The notes under the pieces were generated by a model. The model was given only the letters and a program-made list of their open reading frames with translations. It was not told the DNA's origin and ran no database searches. Of a DNA stretch of 64,000 nucleotides, positions 11,195 to 23,900 are shown one piece after another. The position numbers and the translations under genes are program-made. Location: contig OX485803.1 in the NCBI GenBank assembly GCA_950295325.1, forward strand, positions 75,841,554-75,905,553. The letters run 5' to 3'. The DNA comes from Polytrichum commune (Eukaryota; Streptophyta; Polytrichopsida; Polytrichales; Polytrichaceae). How positions within the stretch are numbered: position 1 is the first letter of the stretch; the number at the start of each line of letters is the position of its first letter.

Positions 11195-14100
11195 CTAAAA
11201 CCTTGCGAGTGCCAATAAGTTATCCGAATCGGAAAGTTCTATGGCTCCGACTAGGGAGACGGTGGTTGGCAATAGCTGCAAACGGTCTGCACTGTCCATT
11301 CCATCTACTTGTGTTCCTCTCGTAATGAATACATCTGATGTGCATTGCTCATGTCTTTTTGCCCGTGCCTCCTTTGCCAACACAACTCTCCATCCCGGTC
11401 TTCCCACTTCATTTGACCAAAAGACTTGTGTTGCTTGGCTAGGAAAAATAAACGGATCCGACATCTTCGGTACCTTGTGGCGGAAATTGACGATCATGAA
11501 TCCAGCCTCGTCTCTTACATACGTAGGATTTCCCCAATTGTCACGTTGTTTCATCCACTCGCACCTAAAAACTATAATAAGGGTACGGAGTGGGCCATAG
11601 TTCAATTTAAGAATATCTTTTAGTACTCCCACATAGTTCAATGTGGCGGGTTCCGTCTCCGTGGAGGACATGTGGAACACGGATGCCACACCGCTATCAT
11701 AGGTTTGAAGCACGGCGGATTGCGGGTCCTCTACCCGAAAGTGATTTCCATATGCCTTCATCCTAGTGTATCGCGTGGCAAGTTGTGATGGTTTGCTGCA
11801 CAACAACACTAGGTCCATGTCGTCTGCATTGTTGGGGTCCACAGGGTGCCTATGCACTGCATCTCTAATCCATTTCTCAAAAACTGGGATGTCGGGGTTT
11901 GCTCCCTTCTCTTCTTCCCATTGCCTGCACATGCACAAATGCCAGATCAATGCATGCATTACAAACTCAGGCAGACAAAAAACACTGCCTTCATGGCATC
12001 ATATATGCACGATGGCAGCTGGGTGTCCTTCCAGGCTATTAACGAGTAAGGAAATTGAGCAAGCCTGTTTTTAGTTCTAGCGGTCCATAATGACTAGTGC
12101 TTAGTCGTTTTTCTGTACTATATGTGTCGAACTCACAATCGTTCTATGGTATTCAAAAGCAAAGAATGAGTCACCTGTGCCAAGGCTCCATGACAGACAA
12201 ATTTGACACTGCATATTGGTGGGCAATGTCTCTCAGCGCTGCTGACATCATGTACTTTGCACCAGCCCCTTCTACCACCTCCTCTGCATCTCCATATTCT
12301 TCATCCGCGTCCCATACTCGGCGGTCAACAACCTCGAACCTATGTAAATACTCTGTGGTGAATCCGAGGCATTCGTCCCGCACATATCCCTCTGCCATGC
12401 ACGCCTCTGGTCTTGCCGGATTCCTAACATAATGCTTCAATGTCTTCATGTATCTCTCAATAGGATACATCCACCTTGATGAAACAGGTCCACACACGTC
12501 CAATTCATCAACAAGGTGGTAAACTAAATGGGTCATAACATCAAAAAAGGAAGGGGGGAAGTGAATCTCCAGAAGTGCCATGCTGCGTGCCACCTCCGCT
12601 TGTAGAGCTTCAATATCGGAGGGATTCCACACGCTGCTGCATATTTTCCGAAACACCCTACCAATTCTCATTACCGCCGTCCTTGGTCCACGTTGTAAAA
12701 GACCGCGTAGGGCCAAAGGCATGACTTGTTGCATAAGCACATGGTAGTCATGTGACTTCAATCCGCCAAATTTCTTCTTCCGTATGTACTGTGCCATGTT
12801 GGAAACTAGGCATGTTGGTGGCTTCAAGGACTCAATAGTGTTGGCAAAAGCATCGAACTCGTCACTAGTCAGCACATACGGTGCAGCAGGTTTAAGCATT
12901 CTGGCATTTTTGGTCGGATGCGGAGTAAGCCATAAATGACTCCTAATGCCCCTACGTTGGAGGTCACGCCTAACCTTCACCGTGTCCTTCAGGCCAGTCA
13001 CGGTCTTTAGGATATTTTTGGCAACATTTTGCTCACAATGCATTACATCCAGTGTGTATCTTATGAGGAGGTCCTGCAGATCCACCAAGCTTAGATTATG
13101 TTCTGCACATGCGAGCACATCTGCAAGAGAGTCGATATTTACAACTCATTTTACGACTGACATTTCGGTCCATGCAAGTAGTAAATCAGTCCGCTAGTAA
13201 GTCGTTAAGGACTCCCAGTCCTTACATGTGGTGTTCAGTATGGTCCACTTTTCTTCTGCTGCACGAATGCTTCATGTACATTCTGGAAGTTAGGGTCAAT
13301 CGCCTGAGCACTGACCAAGAACCTTAGCCAAATCTAGCAAGGGTTACACAGAAGATGACATTCAGAAAGTCGTTAATGGACACACGGAGCATACTCTTCA
13401 CTACAACTAATATGTAAGGCCTATTCAATCATTACCTTCCAATAGGGCAGGTTGTGAAGAATACTCCTCCTTTTTACACCATGTACTTTCGATGGATCTC
13501 CTACACCCCCTTCTTTGTTGCCCTCACGTAGCCAAGTATGGTACTCATTAGCGCGATGTACTTGTTCCTCCACATTCACTACATTGGGCTTCCCTCGTGG
13601 TTCTTCGCGGCCATTAAAGTGGCCCTTCATTGCCGTGGACCTCCATGGGTCGTCATATGGTAGCCACCTCCTAGTGTCCGTGTATGTTTGCTTTCCAAGT
13701 TCAACTGAGTGTTCACCTTTGAAATGTGGTCCACAAACCGGGCACGCGGCATAGCCTTGATGTGCAACACCTGCAACATAGCTATCAGTATGATATAAGA
13801 AAGCATAATCATTGCAATGAATTGCGGAGATGCAGATTAGTTACGAGGCATTTCTCAATCAGCAGGCATTTTTCCATTAGTCCTTCGTAGTCATTTATGA
13901 GTTGTTTAAAGTCTTTTGTTAGTCATATGGTAGTCATGTGTTAGACATGTCTAGTCAATTTTTAGTCAGTGTTCAGTCAATTGTCCAGTCAATTGTGCAA
14001 CACCTGCAACAGTTCCATATCCTGGAAAGTCGTGGATTGTCCAAAGCAAGACAGCTCGTAGTTTGAATGCCCGGGAGCCAAGATCCTTCAACACATCGTA

Positions 14101-15411
14101 TGCACTCACACCCTCCCAAAGCTCCACCAACTCCTCAACCAGTGGCTCCATGTACACATCAAAAAATTCCGATGTCACTGATTGTTTTCCGGGAATCAAC
14201 AATGCCAGCATTATGAGAAATTTCTTAGTGCTCAACCATGGAGGAATGTTGTAATTCAACAACATTACCGGCCAAGTGCTCCAACTGCAACGCTGAAGTT
14301 TGAAGGGGTTCACGCCATCCGCTGCCAAACCTAGGTGGATGTTCCGGTCATCATTGCCAAAAGTGTTGTCGACAACTTCGTGTACATGCCTCCATGCCTT
14401 TGAGTCACATGGGTGTCTTACTAATCCATCTGTACTTTTATTCTTTGCATGCCATGACATAAGCTCGGATATTGCCGGCGTACGGAACATGCGTCTAAGC
14501 CTGGGGATCAAGGGGAAGTGTCTAAGGACTTTCCAAGGTTTTTTTTTTTTTCCCTCGTCTTTGTAGCGCGGTTTATTACACCTAGGACACATTGTTGCAT
14601 CTTTGTATTGTCCTCTAAACAACACACATCCTCCTTGGCATGCATGGATTGTGTTGTAATTCAATCCCAATTTTTGAATCAATGCTTTCGCGGCAAAGTA
14701 GTTCTTGGGCAATAGATTATCGCTTGGGAGAAGGTGATCGCGAAATAGAGTGAATAGTGAATCCGCAAACTTGTTGCTCACGCCGTGTATCGTGCATAGT
14801 GTCATTATGAGAATTGTCGTTGCCAACACTGACGATCTCGCTCCATGGTATAGCTCCTCCATGGCCTCCTCCAACACTCGTGGGTCGTCATTGCCTCCTT
14901 CTTCCGGACTGGTACAATCATTAGCCCCCATTGGTTCGTCATCTACACCGTCCTCAGACTCATCATCAAGAACATTCTCCAATTCGTCCACGATGTTGAA
15001 GGCATCCGTGACGATGTTCCCAAGTTGAGACTCCAATGGATGCACAGGGACACGAGGCTCATCACGTTGTGTGAAAGCGTCCTTGACCATTCCGGGCATA
15101 TCCAACCCTACATCAAATTGTCCATCGGATGTCATTGAGGGCCTCCGATACTCCTCCTCCCATTCTTCATCGGACGAGTCCCTTGCTCCCGGGCCCCTCC
15201 AAACTCGATATGCAGGTTCTCTTCCATAGTTTATTAAGTGATCCTTTACTTTTGCCAAAGAACATTGAAGTCTGCCTTTGCATCTACAGCACGGGCAATG
15301 GACTCGTTTTAAATTGTATGACGTCGCCCTCTCCAGTTCCCTCCGCCAAAGCCGGTCGTCGCGATGTTGTTGGCGTCTTCGGTCTTCGACAGGGAGGCCT
15401 CGGGGGTCCAT
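11195..15411 (-). CDS. TNP2-type CACTA transposase
   Basis: Four exons join in phase on the minus strand: 15411-14004, 13770-13436, 13073-12175 and 11924-11195, giving 1123 codons. The first exon starts at an ATG (MDPRG) and carries a Cys-rich N-terminal patch (HCPCCRC), then an acidic linker. Next come the Transposase_21 core hallmarks (LGLAADGVNPF, then LLNYNIPPWLSTKKF). Exon 2 adds a CPVC motif. Exon 3 has the conserved DVMHCEQNVAKNIL and the DUF4218 part (HFPPSFFDVMTHLVYHL, then RWMYPIERYMKTLK). Exon 4 matches the DUF4216 part. The product would bind and cut element ends in the nucleus. All exons are open, so it may be intact. The intron between exons 1 and 2 has an 18-bp repeat across both splice sites. 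The gene is divergent from the plus-strand gene at 17998. Confidence 0.85.
13771..14003 (-). repeat. TNP2 intron bounded by an 18-bp direct repeat, with GTCA array
   Basis: The 18-mer TGTGCAACACCTGCAACA occurs at 13761-13778 and again at 13994-14011. On the coding strand each copy contains GTTGCAG/GTGTTGCA, so one copy supplies the donor and the other the acceptor. The interior (about 13860-13990) is filled with GTCA-type motifs like the subterminal arrays. Removing the interval plus one repeat copy joins the frame exactly at a conserved position (GYGTVAG then VAHQGYAACPVC). Confidence 0.7.
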
Positions 15412-17288
15412 TGATGCTGAAAAACCATGTTTGCACCGAGATTGTTAGCCATTGCAAAACGACTGGACAGACTAGAAAGTCACTGTGAAGCGACTGGGGG
15501 ACATGAAAACCACTGTGAAACGACTGCCAGACGGGAAAACTACTGTAAAACAACAGCCCAGGCGACTGTGACATACTCTTTGGTTTATGCAGACTACGTC
15601 GCTAAGTAGAGTGTTTCGATGTTCAACCCAGCTGTAACTCTGCTTGCTCCCAGCAAGTAACTCTATTTGTCAATGACCACAACGTCGACGGCAAAGTCCC
15701 TTGTTATTCATCCTTCCCGCTCAAGTACGGAAGGCACCAACATATTGCAAGTAAAATTCTACAATGGAAACATTAGATGAAGACATAATTAAGTGTCACA
15801 GTCCATTATCACGATGTTGACACTGCTAAAGACTCCAACCCTGCAACTATTGTTCCAGAATTAATACTCCAGGCACACGAGGGTGATTCACCAAGTCAAA
15901 TGTGAACTGTTGTCTCGCTCACATATCAAGGAACATGTCTTTCAAAATAAAAATCGCATGTGTCCTATTGTGAATCCTGAAAGCATTCGCACCTAAAGCA
16001 TCACGATAGGGCAGGTAAGATTCTTCGATAGAAACAATGAACTCAGGTTACAAGCTCTTACTGTTAGCGAATGCACTGCAACTGTCTCCCCGGAATACAT
16101 GCGTTACAACAGACACCTAATTCCACAAGTTTCCATGCAACACGTGACCATAGCCCATCAAAATTTGAATTCACACAAAGTCCTAAATCCATCGGAACAA
16201 TGATGTTACAAAGGGTCCATATATTGTAAAAGTAATGAATTCTAAAAAAGTCCAAGCCCATGGAAGTAAGGAACTCACAAAGGGTCCATACCCCGTCAGA
16301 AAAAGAAAGTCAGAAGTGTTCATAGACCATAGCCCATAGTCCATCAAACAAACAAGTTTTTTCAGAATGGGGCGTGATTATATCCAGGCACACCTTCACA
16401 AACTGCGGCAGTCCATGCCACTTGAAAGATCTTCTTGTAATTTGTGGAGTAAGGAAACATGTGGCCAAGTGGACAAACGTCAACGGTGTTTAAATCATGG
16501 ATTACCCAATGTGCTTATTGACAGGTCTTGCATTTTCAAAGACTTCAATGTGCTTCCAAGCACAGAGTGTACTCTTGGTAAGAACTCCAGACTCCACTCA
16601 GATTGCCAGACATGAGTACCACAAAACATTTCTTTTTGTTAACAGTAGTAACATTTAGGTCCAGAACCCTCTACCGTACCAAGTTCGAACTGACATCATA
16701 CCAATGATCCACTTATAAGATGACAAGCCGTATATGATATAATTTCAGAATGTGGACGAGGTTTCAGTGTGCACTGGTTGAGCACTTCAATATGATCTCG
16801 CCATATGCTTCAACACGCTCTTATGTTAGTACGGTGAACTTCAAAAATATTCACATTCCTCAAAGGAAAACGAATAGACTTTGCAATAAGTATATTTAGG
16901 GCCTCAAAAACAGACTTCTCTCCTGGTAACTTATGGTGCTGATCCCTTGATTTTGACTTAGTGCATTCTTATGAAGGTTGGACCCCTCCACTTGTTCGAC
17001 AAGTCACAAGGCCAACATGCCCACTTCTAAATGACCAGAAAGTTGAGGTTCATTGAGTTCTTTTGTTTTGTGGTGGAGCTAAAAGGTCTTCAGTTTTCAA
17101 ACAAATAAGCAAGATGGTCCAGCCATCTATCAAGTCTATAGCTGTGGCATTGAGATACTAAAAACGGCATGTTGCATTTCTAATTATATAATGTCTGAAA
17201 AGATATGGATTACTGGAAGAGTAGACTAATTACATACCTATCCTCAAAGATTTTTACTGCACTTTAGCCTCTGAGAGTTGGCCACCAT
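15412..17288. other. upstream region of TNP2-type gene
   Basis: A tandem repeat of about 30 bp (unit CGACTG...ACTGTGAAA, three to four copies) lies at 15460-15570, just upstream of the TNP2 start. The rest, to 17288, shows no gene or repeat that I can identify. Confidence 0.45.
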
Positions 17289-17416
17289 CTATGAACGGGT
17301 AGAGGGGACCGCTAGTCACAAATGAACCTGCTTAGTTTGAAATCAACAGCATCTGAAGTTCAAGACTTTGGCAAACAACCTGTCATTTTAGAGGAATCTG
17401 TGGAATATATCTTGAG
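17289..17416 (-). mobile_element. hAT-type MITE family A, truncated copy 4
   Basis: This starts CTATGAACGGGTAGAG and matches the first half of inverted copies at 3443 and 56499, including the TTTAGAGGAATCTGTGGAAT stretch. It stops at the repeat that borders the PP1 fragment at 17417, so the far end is missing. It marks a junction formed after this family was present. Confidence 0.6.
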
Positions 17417-17445
17417 ACATTGACTTTTACCGGGCCACGACAGAC

Positions 17446-17604
17446 TTTTACATTCAGCAGAGAAGGCGTATGCTCGATTGATTGATGCGCATTCATGGTT
17501 ATCTCTCAACAAAAAAAAGTTTTCTTGGTACTTGATCTTAGTTGCCAGAAGAAGGCAGATGGTTTCTAGACTCTGCTTTCCTCGATCCACATAGTCCCCT
17601 AGAA
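17446..17604 (-). pseudogene. PP1 phosphatase gene fragment, copy 1
   Basis: On the minus strand this encodes [20 protein letters not shown], followed by an [18 protein letters not shown] stretch. These are the GDXVDRG and GNHE metal-binding motifs of type 1 Ser/Thr phosphatases, with GNHE changed to DNHE. The frame loses homology near 17446. The fragment lies between two 29-bp direct repeats (17417-17445 and 17605-17633, 26 of 29 identical). It is in the divergent interval between the two transposase genes. It is far too short to be an active phosphatase. Confidence 0.8.
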
Positions 17605-17633
17605 ACATTGAATTTTACCATGCCACGACAGAC

Positions 17634-17997
17634 CTCCTTGCTCTAATTTTCTGCATTATCCATTGCCCTGGAATGTCACCTGTTCACGCGCCAATGCTCG
17701 CTGAATGTGGGGATCCCCTGCCACCTCGGCACTGCACTTTAGCCCTCCTGGTCTACGGAGCAAATGTAGCCGTTGGCGGGCTACATGGTTTTAAAATGCA
17801 CGAGGGGTATAAAAGTTATCTCTCCCCATATATCTCCCTGCAAGGCATAATACCCACCGCGACGGGAAATTAGTAAAGATTCCACCCATTCATGTGTTGG
17901 GCGATACACTACGAAGCTCAAACAGGGGCCTGCACACTTGAGAGTAAATACACAGGTAGTGTATGAGGGTAACTCGGATTTCACTTTTACTGTAGCC
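17634..17997. promoter_or_regulatory. divergent intergenic region upstream of the second transposase gene
   Basis: This is the interval between the PP1 fragment and the ATG at 17998. A TATAAAAG (17809-17816) lies about 180 bases upstream of that ATG and is a candidate TATA box. No other element is recognised. Confidence 0.35.
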
Positions 17998-20900
17998 ATG
18001 GAGCAGCCACGTGAATTCGAGCAGCAGAACGCGGACAATGCGCCCAGGTCCCCACGCGAGACAGCGGAGGAGGAGGCGGACAGATGCTCCTACGAGGAGC
18101 AACGTGAGAGGAGAGTAGCTAGGGTGAGAGAAATGATGAAGTCGGTGTTGCTGGCAAGCAAAACGTGGTAAGTGAGACTTACCTGTCCTGTTCACCCAAT
18201 TCGCGGCGAACAATTTCCCGTTTTGTCGCGGCGTGCACGGAAGTCGTCGGAGCTCCCGCTTGCGGCACTGTCGAAGCAACCGGTTCGAACACCAGGTGCT
18301 CCCGCCCTCAATTAGGGTTTAGGGTCCTACTCACCCAATTTGGTCAATACTCGCCACGTGGCCCGGGAATGTGCGTCCACGTGGACGACGTTGATTCGAC
18401 GAACCCCACCTCCACTGTCTCGGTTTCTCTGGCTAGATGAGGCAACTCTGGGTCGTGCGCGATTTTTTCCCTCTCCCGCGTGGTGAGTGTGTGGAAGCCT
18501 CTGTCGAAGCTTGCGTGCTCGCGAGAAACTTTCGCGCGGTAAACTGTGTGAGGCCTACCGGTCCATGCTTGCAAGCTTCGTGCTTTCTGTCAATGTTTTT
18601 ATGGTTTGAGTTATTAACCAACTGCCGAGACCGGCACCAAGTTTAGGGTTTTATGCAACATCTGCTCCCGAGGCCAAGGGGCCGCACTCCAGCGCGCTCC
18701 CCACCCTAAACCCTAACCAACGCATTTGGGTAGCTCACACATAGGGTTTTTTGGGAATGTCGAGCGCTCTAAGGTTTTCTTTTGGTGCAGGCGTGACATC
18801 ATTCAAGGATCACAACAGCAACCTGATCCATCTTTTGTGGCACCTTTGCCTGGGCCAGTGCGCCGCAGCTGTAGACTGGCAGCGAGGATGCCAAGGCTGG
18901 GAGATGTCGCCGATCCCAGGGACGTCGACGGAGAGGAGGATTCTGCCGACACGAAAACTGATGAGGAATACGGTCCGGGTGAGTTTTTCTTCCGTGTGAG
19001 CTTTGTCGCCTGTCGATGGGAATTTGTTTTTTGGGATTTCATTGTTGTGGATTTGGGGCTGTTTTGGTTAAGTGAAGTTAAGTGGCTGATTGAAAGTAGA
19101 TAAGGCACACTGAGAAAATGATGAACTAGGTTGGTTCTGGGTTCACACTGTGGTTAGGGTTTAGATCTTCTGCAATGGGGTGCGACCTAAAGTTGATACC
19201 AGCAGCTGCATCTGCTCAAGGTTACCTTCTTGACATCAGTTAGTACATCGATCAGTGCAGCTCCCTATAGATCTGAGAGTTAATGTTGCAACATGTAACC
19301 CTTAATTCCCTCTGTGTGTGTCGTCCGAGTAGTAAAACCCATGCCAATTTTTAATGTCCTTAATAGTTTTTGTTCGTGTTCTTTCGTGTTAGTACTTCCA
19401 GAGTAGGTAAAAGAAATGAAAAATTAGTTCTTGGAGTTCCCGGAATTAGTTCTCCGAGTTCAGGATTTTAATTATATGGTCATGTGTTAGTGATTTTCTG
19501 GTCACGTGCTAGTCATTATCTGGTCATGTGCTAGTCATAAGCCGGACGGGGCTAGTCGCGTGTTAGTCATCTGTCAGTCATATGCTAGTCATGTGTTAGT
19601 CAGTGTTAGTCAGTGAAGACTTAAACATTGATGCAGGTCAAGCTGATTTCTTTTTGTAAATAGTTGCTCCAAGGCAAGGCCGAAGTTACGAATTTCGTGT
19701 ACAAAATTGGTCACATGAGTGCATTATTCGTCACTTGAATTCAGAATTTTTGTCCCAATTTTATACCTGAGAGTTAATGTTGCAACATGTAACCCTTAAT
19801 TCCCACGGTGACCAATTTGGTCAATCTTTTTGGAACCATGTGAAGTACTTGAGGGTTGAATTTCGTCATAGAAGCCGTATATTCGATTGATTGATGTGCA
19901 TTCATGGTTACCTCTCAACAAAAAAAAGTTTTCTGGGTACTTGATCTTACAACCCTTTAGAAGCCAGATGGTTTCTAGACTGTGTTTTCCTCGATCCACA
20001 TAGTCCCCTAGAAACAAGCAGTTCGCTTTTGGTGGGAAGCCTCCATATTCAAACAACTTCAACAGGTCTGAATATTGTCTATGAATATCACCTGAACCAT
20101 CAACATCGTAGCCCTACACTCAATACCACCTCACACCAAAGAGTAATTTCTTTGCAACTATAGATGTTCAAGTACTACTCAAAAATGAAGAAAACAAATA
20201 AACCACAATCAAGAGAGGTAGTTGTTCCTTTACTTTTATAGTTTTATGATTAAGCAGAAGTCAAATTGAATTGATAATGTTGTGCAGGGAACCTTGGTGT
20301 TCCAGGTCTTATAGTTCCTTGCAGACTTGAAGTCAACATCGTATCAATCTATCCTGATAAGTGCAATTAGATTGCCTCTTTACCCATGTAAATTACCTTG
20401 GATCACCATCAGACCTGCGTTTTTTCGACTTTGTTTAGTCATAGGTATCACAACCACAATAAAAACATAATTGCTGTATTTTTGTTGTTGTTTGCATCTA
20501 GTTTTCAAATAGTCTGGATTGTATATATATCAATGTGGGGCAATGTAATTGATCATATCAGTGGACATGTTTGAATGTAGGAAGTGCTCGTTTGAGACAT
20601 TCTCTGGGTATTGCTCATGCTCATTTTTTTATGCAGGTGCCGGTTTGTCTTGAAAAGTCACTTCTCTGAGTGGCTGATTACATGTGGCATTAGAATTAAT
20701 GTGTCACAAATTTATTGTGGACCACAGTAATATTTAAACTTGATGGGTTGTCTTGTTACAAGATACTGAGGTTAGTTACGTAGTAATAACTAACTTACAT
20801 TTTCTGAGATACAATTGCATTAATCCACATTCATGATAGTTCATGTGGCCCATGATAATAAGCATTAATTAGAAGATATTTTACCAAAAAGCAATGTGAC

Positions 20901-23900
20901 CCATGTTTATCAGCCTAGTGTTCATTGTTGTGGATTTGGTGATGAACTGTGTGGCCCACACTACATCAGATAGACAGCAGGCAGAACATGTATCCCAATA
21001 ACCATGTTGATTGCAGGAGACCAGTATGGGCATTTTGATGTACTCGCCTGTGTCCGATATCCATGCATAAGTTGCCAAACGCCCACACTGTCTTATAAGA
21101 AGATACGTGTGTTTTCTATTTTGCTATTCTGTATTTATCCATGTGCTCCCGTACATGAAATTCTCAAATCTTTTTCTTGTAAGAAGTGCTTTGTCAAGTC
21201 TTATCTTTGACTACCTTTGTGGGTGATAGGGTGGCCGTGTGGAGGTCATTACTGGGTCTAGGCGACCTCTACTGAATTGCCTAGATGTCATGTGAAGTTA
21301 GGGATTTACAGAGCTGGAGCACATTATGTTTCTGCACGTGGTAATTTGTTCCGCAAGGGTGGTATGTGCGATTTTATCATTGCAGATGAGGCCGAGGATG
21401 AAGATACATTGTCATTGCAGGAGGCCACCGTGGGGCTGGCCCGGTCCAGTGCCACGAAGAAGAGGCCAAGGCGAAGTTTCAAGTCCCCACCCAAGAAGAA
21501 GGCAGGAGCTCCAAGTCAAGGAGAGGTTGGGCCACCCAGTGTGCCTCCATGGATGCAACAACCTTGGATGCCACCTGCCTCCTCCCAACAGCAGCAGTGG
21601 ATGATGGGCCAACCCGGACCCTGGATGATGGGGCAACCAGGTCCGTGGATGATGGGGCAACAATTCCCCGGCCCGTGGATGCAGCCTCAACAAGCAACCG
21701 TTGCAAGCGCAAACGAGGGTGGTACAACAAAAGCGGAGAGTGAGGCAAGGGCAGCAAGGAGGGCCATTAGGAAGGAAATGGAGGAACGAGTGGATGCAAG
21801 ACGCAACCAAGGGCAGAAACCGCACCGGGTGAGGGTGAAGGCGGGTGGAGGCATAGATGGAGGTTGTGAGGGCAAGAACGAGTGGGATGAGGCTCTCCGC
21901 AGCTTAGTCCCTAGGATTCTGGACGTAAGTTGTGTGACATGGAATGACCAACACCCAAACAGTGTTGCAAAATTGAGGAGTGCCCTGGACGCGCAGTTTG
22001 AGTATGTGGCGAATCCGCTATCGGATAAGGGCTTCAAGAACGCGGTGAAGAGACAAATGAAGACGGAGAGGTCGAAGATGAAGGCATGGTTTCTTGCTGG
22101 GAAGAAGGAATGTCCCGTGTCCATTGATCCCGATCAGTGGGCAAGGCTGTGTGAGTACTGGTCAAGACCAGAAACGGAAGCGAAGGCTCAAAGAATGGCA
22201 AATGCGCGGAAACAAGTGAAGAGGACCTCAAGTGTTGGGCGGGCAGGGAAGGCTGGAAAGGAGTTACAATTGGTATGGTTTCTGTCTTAGTTTGTTGCAC
22301 ACGTCTACATAACTGGCAAAGATGATTTGTTCCAAATTTCCAGTACTATTTCACAGTCAGTATGTCATGAGAACGCATAGTCATTGCAAATGAATTGGTC
22401 CATGCCAATTACGTGGACGGCAAATCTCAATCATGTGCCCTCTTCCAATCTTCCAGCCTAGCAATTTATTAGTGTTTTCTCCGTCTTTTGTTAATCGTAT
22501 GCTAGTCAGTAGGTAGTCACTATGTTAGTCAGTTGTTAATCAGTTGGTAATCAGTTGTTACATAGTTGTTATTCAGTTGTTATTCAGTTCTGTCTCAGTT
22601 GTGAGTCAGTTGTTAGTCAGTTGTGAGTCAGTTGTTAGTCAGTTGTGAGTCAGTTGTTAGTCAGTTGTGAGGCAGTTGTGAGTCACTTGTTAGTCAGTTG
22701 GGAGTCACAACTCAGTCACTTGTTATGGAACTGTTATGCAGGTGTTATGCAGTTTTTATGTAGCTATTATTCAGTTGATATGCAGTTGTGTTCAAGTTGT
22801 TCTCAAGTTGTTATTCAGTAATTAGTCACATGCTAGTCACAGGCTATTAGTTTTGTTAGTCATCTGTCAGTCCAGGCTATCATGGTCGGTGCTCTCACAC
22901 TAGATTTTGTCAGAGGAACAAACGACAACGGAGTCCTGGAATTATAGAGATTGCTGAGGACTTACAAGAGTCTGAGCAAACAGGGGCCTGCACTTCTGTA
23001 AGACGCCACAAACGCATCCTATCTCGTTTCTCGGTTGTCTATATGACGTTTTAAGTCGTTATAGTCCACAATGTAGAGCTCTGTACGTCTCATCTCCTTG
23101 ATCCAAATGTGTAGTGTGGTTACTTCATTCTTCTCATCTGGCAGGGTTGGACATTCATTCTTCGAATCTGGCATGGTCGGACACTGATATTGCTAGGATG
23201 TATGGGTGATGTGAACAGCAGGTCGCCTCTGGAAGGATGTCTGCCCGCATGATTGCGGTGGAGACTGGACTCGCCGAATCGCGGTCGCAGATGTCCGAGC
23301 TCATGTTGACCAGCCATAATAATGAGCAGGCTCTTAAATCTTGTCATATGCAACTCGATAATTTGGCAACTATGGTGACGTCGATAATGAACAAGTTAGA
23401 GTCTAAGAGCATGATGAGTCCACCCAACCATAGTCATGCAAATCAAGGTCAGGTTCCTAGCCCCCCCAAGTCAACATGCGAGCACGGGGAGGTCACTTAG
23501 TGCATTTTAAAAACGACGTGCGGCATAATATAGGGAGGATTAAAATCATTTGACATAAAAATTATAAAAGAATTCCAAATAATGAAGGGTCCATTAAAAG
23601 TACATAAGCCCATTACAAGTAAAATAGATAGGTATAAAATATGGGCCATTCCCTTTTAGTAAAAATAAAATAGGGGCTGAAAATAAGGATCTTAGGATGT
23701 ATGTTTAGTAGAATCAATTTCGTACACATGCCTCACAAGGGATGGATGAAAAATTATTCATCATTCACCCAAAAATGAATGAAATTGGAAGCCTAACTCT
23801 ATGCCCGACTTCTCTTGGTGGTTTTTCTCCCCTTCTCTTTTGAAACTCTTCAACCCGATTGTAGGGCGCCCATTTGTGCACAACATATGAGCCTGACCGT

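Noticed and set aside
14750-15488. Plus-strand Ser-rich frames opposite TNP2 exon 1
   Set aside because: They lie antisense to a clear transposase exon and have no domain.
18270-18300. tRNA-like GGTTCGAA motif
   Set aside because: No acceptor, D or anticodon stems can be formed around it.
21412-21825. Long minus-strand frames opposite the plus-strand transposase exon 3
   Set aside because: They are shadows of the Trp-Met-Gln-rich repeat coding on the plus strand. The plus-strand exon has consistent splice phases and family similarity.
22480-22870. Regular short repeats that might suggest a CRISPR array
   Set aside because: Units are about 10 bp, contiguous and without unique spacers, in a plant transposon intron. 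They are a tandem motif array.
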